From Devosia sp. Root685 (GTDB lineage: Bacteria > Pseudomonadota > Alphaproteobacteria > Rhizobiales > Devosiaceae), in the NCBI RefSeq assembly GCF_001427875.1, contig NZ_LMHK01000001.1, forward strand, positions 498,871 to 562,870: DNA of 64,000 nucleotides. The letters run 5' to 3'. Positions 44,769-53,110 of the stretch are shown piece after piece (position 1 is the first letter of the stretch; each line of letters begins with the position of its first letter). Below the pieces are notes generated by a model. The model saw nothing but the letters and a program-made list of their open reading frames with translations. It searched no databases and was not told where the DNA came from. A program made the position numbers and the translations under genes.

Positions 44769-44945
44769 GTGTTTACCTTGATCAACGCAGACGCCGACGA
44801 AGACGACGCCGAAATCACCGATCCCCAGGAAATCGCAGAATTGTTTGCGGCCATCGCGGCCGTGGCAATCGAAACCATTGGCGCGGCCAATGTGCGCGAA
44901 TTGTTCGATGCGGTCGTTGAGCAGGAGGGTCGCGATCCCAATTAG
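44769..44945 (+). CDS. small acidic hypothetical protein
   Basis: A 58-residue, very acidic, mostly helical protein (ADADEDDAEITDPQEIAEL, AANVRELFDAVVEQEG). The GTG at 44769 is chosen because GGAGG ends eight bases upstream. A longer reading from 44736 lacks an RBS. The upstream region 44552-44768 has no other ORF that I trust. No family is recognised. Confidence 0.55.
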   Translation: MFTLINADADEDDAEITDPQEIAELFAAIAAVAIETIGAANVRELFDAVVEQEGRDPN

Positions 44946-45089
44946 AGCTTTTATTCCATTATTCTGTGGGCAGTGCTGAGACGCTGTCCGCCATCCGGCG
45001 CTGATTGCCGAACCCGCATTCTGCCTTGACGAAGCATTTTGGGTCCGCGAGGACTTGGCTTCGCCAGGGCAATTTTTTTGGGGGATACA

Positions 45090-45755
45090 ATGGGCCAAAT
45101 GCAAATCCTGCCGGAACGGCCCATGGTGCAGACGCTGGGCGACAGCGCCATTCTCGTGCGCTTCGGCAGCCGTCTCGACGAAAAAGCCAATCGCCGGGCC
45201 ATCGGCTTTGCGGCAGCGCTCGAAAGCGAGCCAATCGCTGGTATTATCGAGATCGTGCCGAGCCTTGTTTCGGTGCTGCTGCGGTATGATCCACTCGCTT
45301 CACGACATCAGGATATCGAGGGCGAAATCCGGCTGCGGCTGCATGGGACGCAGACGGAGCGGACGGGGGCCGTGCATCGGGTTGGGGTGCGCTTTGGGGG
45401 CGAGGCGGGGCCGGACCTTGAAGAGGTGGCGGGGCTGCTGAAGCTTTCGCCGGACGCGTTCATCAGGCAGCACAATGCGGCGCCGTTGCGCGTGCTGGCG
45501 ACCGGGTTTGCGCCGGGCTTTGTTTATTGCGGGTTTCATCGGGAAACGCTGACCTTGCCGCGGCGGGACAAGGTGCGGCCGCGGGTTGCGGCGGGGAGCG
45601 TGCTGTTTGCCGCGGGGCAGACGGCGATTGCGGCCACTGATATTCCGACCGGATGGCATGTGATCGGGCATACCGATTTTTCCAATTTTGCGCCCGAAGC
45701 GACGCCGCCGACCCGGTTGCGGGCGGGCGATAGCGTTGCGTTCGAGGTGGCCTGA
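45090..45755 (+). CDS. pxpB: 5-oxoprolinase subunit B
   Basis: PxpB (KipI-like) forms part of the ATP-dependent 5-oxoprolinase PxpABC, which opens pyroglutamate to glutamate. The 221-residue product has LGDSAILVRFG near the N-terminus, then ATGFAPGFVYCGFHRETLTL, PRVAAGSVLFAAGQTAI and PTGWHVIGHTDF, the conserved KipI segments. GGGGGA precedes the ATG at 45090. pxpC follows with no gap. Confidence 0.94.
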   Translation: MGQMQILPERPMVQTLGDSAILVRFGSRLDEKANRRAIGFAAALESEPIAGIIEIVPSLVSVLLRYDPLASRHQDIEGEIRLRLHGTQTERTGAVHRVGVRFGGEAGPDLEEVAGLLKLSPDAFIRQHNAAPLRVLATGFAPGFVYCGFHRETLTLPRRDKVRPRVAAGSVLFAAGQTAIAATDIPTGWHVIGHTDFSNFAPEATPPTRLRAGDSVAFEVA

Positions 45756-46664
45756 ATGGTGGCGACATTTGTGATCGAGCGGGCGGGGCCGCTGACAAGC
45801 ATTCAGGACGCGGGGCGGTTTGGTTTCCTCGCCCATGGCATCAGCGCGTCGGGGCCAATGGATGAATCCGCGTTTCGGCGGGCGGGGCGGTTAGCCGGGA
45901 GCGGCGCGGGGGCGGGGGCGGGGATCGAGTTTTCCATGCTGGGGCTCGATCTGGTTATCGCTGAAGGCGAGGTCATGGCTGGCTGGGACGGGGGCGTGTT
46001 CGAGGTTTTGGTCAATGGGCAGCGGCGGGAGTGGCCGGGCTCTGCGCGACTGGGTGCGGGGGATCGCCTGAGCATTTTGGCCGGTACCGGTGGCAATTAC
46101 GGCTATCTGCGCTTTGGCGGCGAGATCGACGTTCCGCTTGTGATGGGAAGCCGGGCGACCAGTTTGCGGGCGCGGATTGGCGGGCTGGATGGAAGGGCGC
46201 TGCGGGCAGGCGACAGATTGGCGATCATTGGGGATGGAGAGGCGCCGGCAGCGGTTGCGCCGCGCCGGAGGGCTGACGGGCCGATCCGCTTCGTCTGGGG
46301 GCTGCACGCGGAGGTTTTTGAGGCGGGGTTGCGGGAGAAATTCGTAACCAGCGCATTTCGTATTTCTTCGATGATGGATCGAATGGGCGTACGGCTGCGC
46401 GACGAGGCGCGGGTCTTTGCCGAGGCGCGGATCTTGTCGCTGGTGTCGGACCCGGTGGTTGCCGGCGATATCCAGATTCTGGGGGATGGAACGCCGATCG
46501 TCTTGGGACGCGATCATCAGCCGACGGGCGGCTATCCGCGCATCGGCACGATCATTTCGGCCGATCTCGATCGCTTTTTCCAGTTGCGGCCCAATGCGGA
46601 GCTTGTGTTCGCGCCGGTGGGAACGGATCATGCGCAGGCTTTGTTGCGGAGCGAAATTGCATGA
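45756..46664 (+). CDS. pxpC: 5-oxoprolinase subunit C
   Basis: PxpC (KipA-like, biotin-dependent-carboxylase-like fold) is the partner of PxpB. The 302-residue product has the start SIQDAGRFGFLAHGISASGPMD, NYGYLRFGGEIDVPLVMGSR, and SSMMDRMGVRL. DHQPTGGYPRIGTIISADLD follows near the end. It starts directly after the pxpB stop and overlaps pxpA by four bases, so all three are translated together. Confidence 0.94.
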   Translation: MVATFVIERAGPLTSIQDAGRFGFLAHGISASGPMDESAFRRAGRLAGSGAGAGAGIEFSMLGLDLVIAEGEVMAGWDGGVFEVLVNGQRREWPGSARLGAGDRLSILAGTGGNYGYLRFGGEIDVPLVMGSRATSLRARIGGLDGRALRAGDRLAIIGDGEAPAAVAPRRRADGPIRFVWGLHAEVFEAGLREKFVTSAFRISSMMDRMGVRLRDEARVFAEARILSLVSDPVVAGDIQILGDGTPIVLGRDHQPTGGYPRIGTIISADLDRFFQLRPNAELVFAPVGTDHAQALLRSEIA

Positions 46665-47485
46665 CCAGCATAGATCTCAACGCCGATCTTGGCGAAGGCA
46701 TGGGCACGGACGACGATCTGCTTGATATTGTGTCGAGCGCGTCGATCGCCTGCGGCGGGCATGCGGGAGATGCGCAGACGATCCGGCATATCCTGAAACT
46801 GTGCAAGGCGCGGGGCATTCGCGCCGGCGCGCATCCGGGCTATGCGGACAAACCGCGGTTTGGGCGGTTTCGGCTGGTGATGCCGCTCGATCAGTTGATC
46901 GGGCAGGTGCGCGACCAGATGTTTCTCATTCGGCACATCGCAAGCGAAGTGGGCGTGCCGCTGTCATATGTGAAATTGCACGGGGCACTGGCCAACCAGA
47001 CGGCGGAGGAACTGGCCATGGCGGTCGCCGTTTTTGCCGCCGTTCAGGCGGTGGACCGGAAAATGGCGGTGCTGGCGCTCGACAATAGCGAACAGGTGCG
47101 GGCGGCCAAGGCTGTGGGCGTGCCGCTGATCCGCGAGGCCTATGCCGACAGGGCCTATACGGCCGAGGGACTGCTGGTGCCACGGGCCGCGGAGGGCGCG
47201 GTCATTCACGATACGGATACGGTGATCGAACGATGTCTGCGGCTGGCGCAGAAGGGGGAGATCGTGGCGATCGACGGGACGGTGCTGAAATCGGGCGCGC
47301 GGTCGATTTGCCTCCATGGCGACACACCGGGCGCGGTCGATCTGGCGCGGGAATTGCGCGATGCGCTGGAAGGCGAGGGGATCGTCATAGCGGCGGAACC
47401 GCCTGAGGGGGATTTACCCTGGGCCTCTCAAGGGGGAGAGGGTGAAATCGGCGAAATGCCTTTGGGTTTGAAAGACCCAGGGTAG
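46661..47485 (+). CDS. pxpA: 5-oxoprolinase subunit A with repeat-encoded tail
   Basis: PxpA (LamB/YcsF family) completes the PxpABC 5-oxoprolinase. The 274-residue product has IDLNADLGEGMGTDDDLLD, ASIACGGHAGD, GAHPGYADKPRFGR, and YVKLHGALAN with family His and Asp residues. SICLHGDTPGAV closes the family core. The last about 23 residues (from about 252) extend past the usual end. They are encoded by an inverted-repeat element whose right arm (47468-47484) supplies the stop codon. The core is complete, so activity should be intact. Confidence 0.94.
   Translation: MTSIDLNADLGEGMGTDDDLLDIVSSASIACGGHAGDAQTIRHILKLCKARGIRAGAHPGYADKPRFGRFRLVMPLDQLIGQVRDQMFLIRHIASEVGVPLSYVKLHGALANQTAEELAMAVAVFAAVQAVDRKMAVLALDNSEQVRAAKAVGVPLIREAYADRAYTAEGLLVPRAAEGAVIHDTDTVIERCLRLAQKGEIVAIDGTVLKSGARSICLHGDTPGAVDLARELRDALEGEGIVIAAEPPEGDLPWASQGGEGEIGEMPLGLKDPG
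47415..47484 (+). repeat. inverted repeat at the pxpA 3' end
   Basis: TACCCTGGG at 47415-47423 and CCCAGGGTA at 47476-47484 are perfect arms, extendable to about 17 bases with two mismatches (CT-TCAA). They would form a hairpin containing the last pxpA codons and the stop. Confidence 0.75.
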
Positions 47486-47524
47486 CTCGGGACGGGGCGC
47501 GTTCGTGCCGCCGTAATTGATCAA

Positions 47525-47657
47525 GTAGTCCTCGGTGAGGTGCGCAGTGCAGCGCAGCGGAGCCTCGAACCACGGGGACGTGGCGTTGAAATATCGGGGC
47601 ACGTCCCCGTGGTTCGAGGCTTTGCTCTGCAAAGCACCTCACCATGAGGGCTACTGG
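47525..47657 (+). repeat. dispersed repeat family D, copy 5 (full palindromic unit)
   Basis: It holds a 21-bp inverted core: GCCTCGAACCACGGGGACGT and its exact complement, separated by about 18 bases. The outer arms are GTGAGGTGC / GCACCTCAC. It lies between the convergent ends of pxpA and the livF-type gene. Confidence 0.88.
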
Positions 47658-47670
47658 TGGTTTTTGCTTG

Positions 47671-48438
47671 TTAGATCGCCAAGTATTCGTGGCGTAGCTC
47701 CGTATTGTCGAGCACCTCCTTGGCGGTGCCGGCGAAGACGACTTCGCCGGTGTCGAGGATGACGGCGCGGTCGGCCAGTTTCAGCGCGGCGACCGCGTTT
47801 TGCTCGACGATGATGGTGGTGATCCCGAGCGGCTTGATAGAGTGCAGGATGCGCTCGATTTCGTGCACGATGACCGGCGCGAGGCCCTCATAGGGTTCAT
47901 CGAGCAGCAGGAGCTTCAAGTCGCGGGCGAGGGCGCGGGCGATGGCGAGCATCTGCTGTTCGCCGCCGGAAAGGGTGACGCCGTCCTGAGTGCGGCGTTC
48001 GGCGAGGCGGGGAAAGCTCTCGTAGATCTGTTCGAGGCTCCAGCCATTGCCGGGAGCGACCTTGGCGAGGGCGATGTTTTCCTCGACGGTCAATCCCTGG
48101 ATGATGCGGCGGTCTTCGGGCACGAGCTGGATGCCGGAGCGGGCGGCCTCAAAGCTTTTCATCTGGTGGATGGGCATTCCATCGAGCCAGATTTCGCCCT
48201 GCCGCATCTGCGGATTATCGGTGCGGGCGATGGTGCGCAGGGTCGAGGTTTTGCCCGCGCCATTGCGGCCGAGGAGGGCGAGGATTTCACCCTGGCGCAC
48301 GTCGAGCGAGACGCCCTGCACGATATAGCTCTCGCCATAATAGGCGTGCATGTCGCGCACCGAGAAGAAGGGGCGGGTGGTTTCGATATTGGCGGCGTGG
48401 CTGACGGTGGTTTCGGTTGTCATGGCGATGGAACTCAT
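47671..48438 (-). CDS. branched-chain-type ABC importer ATPase 2 (LivF-like)
   Basis: A 255-residue ABC ATPase: VRDMHAYYGESYIVQGVSLD, Walker A GRNGAGKTST, Q-loop IQLVPEDRRI, signature LSGGEQQMLAIARAL, Walker B LLLLDEPYEGLAP and the His switch VEQN region. It is the last gene of a five-gene importer operon (binding protein, two permeases, two ATPases) of the branched-chain amino acid/urea/amide class. The ATG at 48438 overlaps the upstream stop by one base and has GGAGGAG upstream. The imported substrate is not known. Confidence 0.93.
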   Translation of the reverse strand: MSSIAMTTETTVSHAANIETTRPFFSVRDMHAYYGESYIVQGVSLDVRQGEILALLGRNGAGKTSTLRTIARTDNPQMRQGEIWLDGMPIHQMKSFEAARSGIQLVPEDRRIIQGLTVEENIALAKVAPGNGWSLEQIYESFPRLAERRTQDGVTLSGGEQQMLAIARALARDLKLLLLDEPYEGLAPVIVHEIERILHSIKPLGITTIIVEQNAVAALKLADRAVILDTGEVVFAGTAKEVLDNTELRHEYLAI

Positions 48439-49202
48439 CAATGGGCTCCTCCGAGATAGGCTTCCTGCACTTTGGGATTGCCGCGCACTTCGTCGGGCGA
48501 GCCATCGGCGATGATGCGGCCCTGGGCGAGCACGGAAATCTTGTCGGCCAGCGAGAAAACGACGTGCATGTCGTGCTCGATGATCACCTTGGTCATGCCG
48601 CGGCTTTTGATCTTCTTGAGAAGCTCGATGGTGGTGTTGGTGTCGTGGCGGCTCATGCCGGCGGTGGGCTCGTCGAGCAGCAGCAGGCGCGGATGCTGAA
48701 TGAGGCACATGGCCAGTTCCATGCGGCGCTTGTCGCCACGGCTGAGGCTGCCGGCGAGCATTTCGCGGCGGCCGAGCATGCCGACGTCTTCAAGCATGTG
48801 TTCGGCTTCAGCGCGAATGCCGGTTTCGCTGTCGAGCGCGCGCAGCATGTTGAGAGTGAACATGCCGTCGCGCTTGGCGAGGGCGGGGATCATGACATTG
48901 TGGAGGACCGACAGGTCGGCAAAGATTTCCGGCGTCTGAAAGACGCGGGCAATGCCGAGCTGGTTGATCTGGTACGGTTTGCGGCCGGTCAGCACGGTGC
49001 CATCAAAGACCACCTGACCACTCGTCGGTGCCAGTTTGCCGATGATGACATTGAGCAGGGTCGATTTGCCGGCGCCATTGGGGCCGATGATGGCGTGGGT
49101 CTTGCCCTCTTCGACTTGCAGATCGATGTCGGCGAGGGCGTGCAGGCCACCGAAGCGCTTGTGAACGTCTGCGACATGCAGGACGACGTTGGATTTTTCC
49201 AT
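48438..49202 (-). CDS. branched-chain-type ABC importer ATPase 1 (LivG-like)
   Basis: A 254-residue ABC ATPase: FGGLHALADIDLQVEEGK, Walker A GPNGAGKST, Q-loop ARVFQTPEIFADLSV, Walker B LLLLDEPTAGMS and HDMHVVF. The signature motif reads LSRGDKRRMELAM rather than LSGGQ, a change of a kind common in LivG-type subunits, which usually read L-S-x-G-x. It heterodimerises with the LivF-like protein. It ends one base into the livF-type start and begins 12 bases after the livM-type gene. Confidence 0.93.
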   Translation of the reverse strand: MEKSNVVLHVADVHKRFGGLHALADIDLQVEEGKTHAIIGPNGAGKSTLLNVIIGKLAPTSGQVVFDGTVLTGRKPYQINQLGIARVFQTPEIFADLSVLHNVMIPALAKRDGMFTLNMLRALDSETGIRAEAEHMLEDVGMLGRREMLAGSLSRGDKRRMELAMCLIQHPRLLLLDEPTAGMSRHDTNTTIELLKKIKSRGMTKVIIEHDMHVVFSLADKISVLAQGRIIADGSPDEVRGNPKVQEAYLGGAH

Positions 49203-49214
49203 TTTCTTCTCGTC

Positions 49215-50357
49215 CTACTCTGCGGGTTGCGTGCGAGCGCTGGTCTTGGGGCTGGAGGAGCCGGAGCGGCGGAAGAGCGCGGCGAGCCGCCGGACGCCTT
49301 CCATGATGCCGCCGGGCAGGAAGATCACGACGATAACGAAGGCAAGGCCAAGGGTCAGGTGCCAGCCATCGCCCACGAACTTGCTGGTGATCTTGACCAC
49401 GACATCGGACACGCCATCGGGCAGGAAGCTCCAGAAGCGGGCAAGGATATTGTCGTTGAGCGCGGAGAGGATGTTTTCAAAGTATTTGATGATCCAGGCG
49501 CCGATGACCGGGCCGACCAGCGTGCCGACGCCGCCGAGAATGGTCATCAGGACGACTTCGCCCGAGGCGGTCCACTGCATGCGCTCGGCGCCGGCCAAGG
49601 GATCGGTGACGGCGAGGAGGGCACCGGCAAGGCCGGCATACATGCCCGAGATGACGAAGGCCGAGAGCGCGTAGGGGCGGGTGTTGAAGCCGGTGAACTG
49701 CATGCGCGTCTGGTTGGATTTGATGGCCTTGAGCATCATGCCGAAGGGCGAACCGGCAATGCGCTGGGCGATGAAGAAAGCAAGGATCAGGAAGCCGGCG
49801 CAGAAATAGAAGCCGGCATAGCCGCCGAGCTGTTGGCCGAAGAGGGTCGGCACTGGCTGGCCGACAAAGGTCTGGCCCATGGCGGCGTCGAGCACGCGCG
49901 GATCGGCCAGCGTCAATTGCAGGCCGGTTTCGCCATTGGTGATGGGCGTCAGCACCGAATAGGCGAGATTGTAGCTCATCTGCGCGAAGGCGAGCGTCAG
50001 GATCGAGAAATAGATGCCCGAGCGGCGAAGGCAGAGGAAGCCGATGACGAGGGCGAAGAGGCCCGAGATCACCACGGCGAAGATCATCGCCGGGATGGCA
50101 TCGAGGGTGAGCAGCTTGAAGGACCAGACGGCGGCGTAGGAGCCGACGCCGAAGAAGGCGGCGTGGCCGAAGCTGAGATAGCCGGTGAGGCCAAAGAGGA
50201 TGTTGAAGCCGACGGCGAAGATGCCGAAAATCATGAAGCGCTGCAGGAGATCTGGGTAACCGGCGCCGAAGGGCGCCAGCCAGATCGGCATGGCGAGCAC
50301 CACAATTGTGAAGCCGAGGAGCAGGAACAGGTCTTTGCGGGACATGAAAGTGGTCAT
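49215..50357 (-). CDS. branched-chain-type ABC importer permease 2 (LivM-like)
   Basis: A 380-residue inner-membrane permease. It has roughly ten helices and the family core [51 protein letters not shown] carries the coupling-helix region with the charged E/K-A-x3-N pattern. [11 protein letters not shown] and [14 protein letters not shown] follow. GGAGG lies six bases upstream of the ATG. It pairs with the LivH-like permease one base upstream. Confidence 0.93.
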   Translation of the reverse strand: MTTFMSRKDLFLLLGFTIVVLAMPIWLAPFGAGYPDLLQRFMIFGIFAVGFNILFGLTGYLSFGHAAFFGVGSYAAVWSFKLLTLDAIPAMIFAVVISGLFALVIGFLCLRRSGIYFSILTLAFAQMSYNLAYSVLTPITNGETGLQLTLADPRVLDAAMGQTFVGQPVPTLFGQQLGGYAGFYFCAGFLILAFFIAQRIAGSPFGMMLKAIKSNQTRMQFTGFNTRPYALSAFVISGMYAGLAGALLAVTDPLAGAERMQWTASGEVVLMTILGGVGTLVGPVIGAWIIKYFENILSALNDNILARFWSFLPDGVSDVVVKITSKFVGDGWHLTLGLAFVIVVIFLPGGIMEGVRRLAALFRRSGSSSPKTSARTQPAE

Positions 50358-50358
50358 G

Positions 50359-51390
50359 TCAGGCCTCCATCACGCCGCGCCGGCCCATCAGGCCACGGGG
50401 ACGAACCAGAAGAATGATGACGGCGACGAGATAGATGATGATCTGGTCGATGCCGGGGAAGATGGCTTTCACCTGGTTCATCGAGGCGAAGGACTGCAAA
50501 ATGCCGAGGAGGAAGCCCGCGGCGACGGCGCCCGGCAGCGAGCCCATGCCGCCGACCACGACGACCACGAAGGAGAGGACGAGGAAGTCCATGCCGAGGT
50601 GGTAATTTGGCGGCAGGAGGGGCGTGTACATGACGCCCGCCATGCCGGCGACGACGGCGGCGAGGCCGAACATGATGGTGAAGCGGCGATCGATATTGAT
50701 GCCGAGGAGCCCGACGGTTTCACGATCCGCCATGCCGGCGCGGACGACCATGCCGAAAGTGGTGAATTGCAGGAAGGCGAAGACGCCACCGATGACGACA
50801 CCGGCAAAGACGAAATAGATCAGGCGCCAGACCGGATAGGTGATGACATTGGCCTGCATGCCGAGAAAGGCGCCGATATCGGCGGCGCCGCGCAGATCGG
50901 TCGGCATGGGCTGGGGAATGGGATTGGGTCCGAAAACGGACTTGATGACTTCCTGCGCGACGATAGCAAGGCCGAAGGTCACGAGGATCTGTTCGGCGTG
51001 GGTGCGCTTGTAGAAGTGCTTGATGATGCCGCGCTCGAGCGCGATGCCGACCAGGAGCATGATCGGGATGGTGATGATGATCGAGACCGGTACGGAATAA
51101 TTGACCAGCACCGCGCCAAAATCGCCGAGCCAGGCCTGAACCAGAGGCTCGCGCACTTCGAGCGGCGCGCCCCAGGGCGAGAGCTTTTCGGGGTCGAGGG
51201 TCACGGTTTCCATGGTGAGAAACATGCGCACGGTGACGGCGCAGAAGGCGCCGAGCATGAACAGCGCGCCATGGGCGAAATTGACGACGCCCAAAGTGCC
51301 GAACACCAGGGTGAGACCAAGGGCGATCAGCGCATAAGCAGCGCCTTTATCGAGGCCGTTGAGAAATTGCAGAAAGATGACTTCGAACAT
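50359..51390 (-). CDS. branched-chain-type ABC importer permease 1 (LivH-like)
   Basis: A 343-residue permease with eight to nine helices. Marks include [20 protein letters not shown] at the N-terminus, [14 protein letters not shown], and [20 protein letters not shown] as the ATPase-coupling loop. [20 protein letters not shown] is near the end. An extended hydrophilic segment (about 55-85) between early helices is longer than in LivH of E. coli and is a trait of some amide/urea-type permeases. A 175-bp gap with a palindromic repeat separates it from the binding protein gene. Confidence 0.93.
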   Translation of the reverse strand: MFEVIFLQFLNGLDKGAAYALIALGLTLVFGTLGVVNFAHGALFMLGAFCAVTVRMFLTMETVTLDPEKLSPWGAPLEVREPLVQAWLGDFGAVLVNYSVPVSIIITIPIMLLVGIALERGIIKHFYKRTHAEQILVTFGLAIVAQEVIKSVFGPNPIPQPMPTDLRGAADIGAFLGMQANVITYPVWRLIYFVFAGVVIGGVFAFLQFTTFGMVVRAGMADRETVGLLGINIDRRFTIMFGLAAVVAGMAGVMYTPLLPPNYHLGMDFLVLSFVVVVVGGMGSLPGAVAAGFLLGILQSFASMNQVKAIFPGIDQIIIYLVAVIILLVRPRGLMGRRGVMEA

Positions 51391-51406
51391 CGGATGCTCC
51401 GTTCTT

Positions 51407-51546
51407 CACCTCTCCCTCGGGGGAGAGGTCGGCGCGAAAGCGCCGGGTGAGGGGGCCTTCCCGGCGGAGAAAGGCCCCCTCACCCCAACCGCAACTCGCC
51501 AATGCGAATTCGGTGTAACCCTCTCCCCCAAGAGGGAGAGGGGGCG
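51407..51546 (-). repeat. dispersed repeat family C, copy 2, inside the ABC operon
   Basis: Outer arms CACCTCTCCCTCGGGGGAG and CTCTCCCCCAAGAGGGAGAG and inner arms GTGAGGGGGCCTT / AAGGCCCCCTCAC form strong hairpins. AATGCGAATTCGGTGTAACC is shared (inverted) with the copy at 30988. It separates the binding protein gene from the permease genes. Confidence 0.82.
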
Positions 51547-51565
51547 GCTCAGCGTGCGTGACGTC

Positions 51566-52924
51566 TTACGCGCACATCGGGACCGGTTCTGCCGGCCCGA
51601 GGTCGCCACCGAAGATGGCCGGATCATAGGCCACGGTATCGCGGTCGATTTCCTGCACCACGTTCAAGACGTCGAATTCGCTGGTCGGGCTTTCATTGCC
51701 CTGCACCACGAGAACCGACTTGATGCACTGGTGGTCTTCGGCGCGATAGAGCGTCTTGCCATTGCCCATGCCGTCGAATTCGTGACCTTCCAGTGCCTTG
51801 ATGACTTCGGGCGGATAGAAGGTGCCGGCGCGTTCCACGGCGTCCGCATAGAGCAGCGCCTGAACATAGGCGGTGTGTGCAGCCTGGGACGGCGGGGAGC
51901 CATAGGCGGCGCCGAACGACTTGGTGAAGGCGATGGAGCCGGGGTCCTGCAGGTTCCAGTGCCAGTTGGATGTCCCAAAGATGCCCTTGACGCTTTCGCC
52001 GGCGCCCTTGGCCATCAGCTCGGAGATGAGCGGGGTGACGATCTGGAAATCCTTGCCATTGGCCTGGCGGTCGCGCATGCCGAACTGCACGGCCTGGGTG
52101 AGCGAATTCACCATGTCGAGGCCGTAGTGGTTGAGGATCAGCACGTCGGCGCCGGAATTGAGGATCGGCGTCAGGTACTGCGAATAGTCGGTGGCGCCGA
52201 GCGGCGTGCGCACGGCTGCGGTCGTCTTCCAGCCGAGGGCTTCGGTTGCGGCCTTGATCGATTCTTCCTGGGTCCAGCCCCAGGTGTAGTCAGCCGTCAG
52301 GTGATAGGCCTGGCGATCATTGCCATAGGACTGGCCGAGAACCGGGGCGAGGCCGATGCCGGACTGATAGGCGTTGAAGAAGTGGCGGAAGCCGTAGCGG
52401 CGCTTGTCCTTGCCGGTCGTATCGTTGGAATGGGTGAGGCCCGCCATGAAGATGACGCCCATTTCCTGGCAAAGACCCTGCACGGCGATGGCTTCGCCCG
52501 AGGACGAACCGCCGGTGATCATGATGGCGCCATCGCGCTCGATCATGCGGGTGGCGCCGGCGCGGGCCACATCGGACTTGGTCTGGCTGTCGGAGGACAC
52601 ATACGTGACCTTCTTGCCCAGGATGCCGTTGCCCTTGAGGGCGGTCGGGGTAAGGACGTTGACGAGCCCGCCGTCGCCTTCGCCATTGATATGGGCGATG
52701 GCCAGTTCATAGGCCTTCTGTTCGTCGGCGCCTTCTTCGGCATAGGTGCCGGTCAGCGGCAGGTTGAGGCCGAAGACGACGGTGTCGCCCGTCGGATTGT
52801 TGCAGAATTCCTGGGCCCAGGCGCCCTTGGTGAATACGAGAGGGGCGACGCCGGAACCGATGATGCCGGCCATGCCGGTCTGCAAGACACGGCGCCTCGA
52901 CAAGCCACGCTTCAAAATAGTCAT
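51566..52924 (-). CDS. periplasmic binding protein of the ABC importer, Tat-exported
   Basis: A 452-residue type I periplasmic binding protein (Peripla_BP_6 class). The N-terminus holds SRRRVLQTGMAG, a twin-arginine signal, with cleavage near AWA-QEF (about residue 38). The mature part has VVFGLNLPLTGTYAEEGADE, IERDGAIMITGGSSSGEAIA and DVLILNHYGLDMVNS. Tat export suggests folding before secretion. GGAGGAG lies upstream of the ATG at 52924; a 31-residue upstream extension is rejected. It is the first gene of the operon and is divergent from an XRE/ScfR-like regulator. Ligand unknown; it resembles amide/urea or short-chain carboxylate binders. Confidence 0.92.
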   Translation of the reverse strand: MTILKRGLSRRRVLQTGMAGIIGSGVAPLVFTKGAWAQEFCNNPTGDTVVFGLNLPLTGTYAEEGADEQKAYELAIAHINGEGDGGLVNVLTPTALKGNGILGKKVTYVSSDSQTKSDVARAGATRMIERDGAIMITGGSSSGEAIAVQGLCQEMGVIFMAGLTHSNDTTGKDKRRYGFRHFFNAYQSGIGLAPVLGQSYGNDRQAYHLTADYTWGWTQEESIKAATEALGWKTTAAVRTPLGATDYSQYLTPILNSGADVLILNHYGLDMVNSLTQAVQFGMRDRQANGKDFQIVTPLISELMAKGAGESVKGIFGTSNWHWNLQDPGSIAFTKSFGAAYGSPPSQAAHTAYVQALLYADAVERAGTFYPPEVIKALEGHEFDGMGNGKTLYRAEDHQCIKSVLVVQGNESPTSEFDVLNVVQEIDRDTVAYDPAIFGGDLGPAEPVPMCA

Positions 52925-52980
52925 TGATCTCCTCCTATGCGCGGGCAGCCGGTACATTGCCGGAGCCTCGACGCTGCCTA

Positions 52981-53012
52981 ATATTTGCCGGATTTGAAAA
53001 CGACGGCAATAT
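52981..53012. promoter_or_regulatory. inverted repeat in the divergent promoter region of the ABC operon and XRE regulator
   Basis: ATATTTGCCG (52981-52990) and CGGCAATAT (53004-53012) are near-complementary arms in an AT-rich 186-bp gap. AT-rich promoter-like blocks lie beside it. It is a candidate operator for the regulator at 53111; no binding evidence exists. Confidence 0.4.
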
Positions 53013-53110
53013 CCCATTGTAATTCAACGATAATTCTGTAAATTATTGTTCTTGATCGAGCGCGATCTAGTAAATTCGTTTGCAATCGTGGTTTCGGGGA
53101 GGAAACGGCA

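Noticed and set aside
40605..44950. Integron cassette array
   Set aside because: Genes point both ways, no integrase is present, and the repeats lack attC core sites (GTTRRRY / RYYYAAC) in the right layout.
48417..50417. 666-codon plus-strand open frame opposite the livG- and livM-type genes
   Set aside because: Its Gly/Ala/Asp/Glu-rich, repetitive composition is typical of antisense shadows; the minus-strand genes have full motifs.
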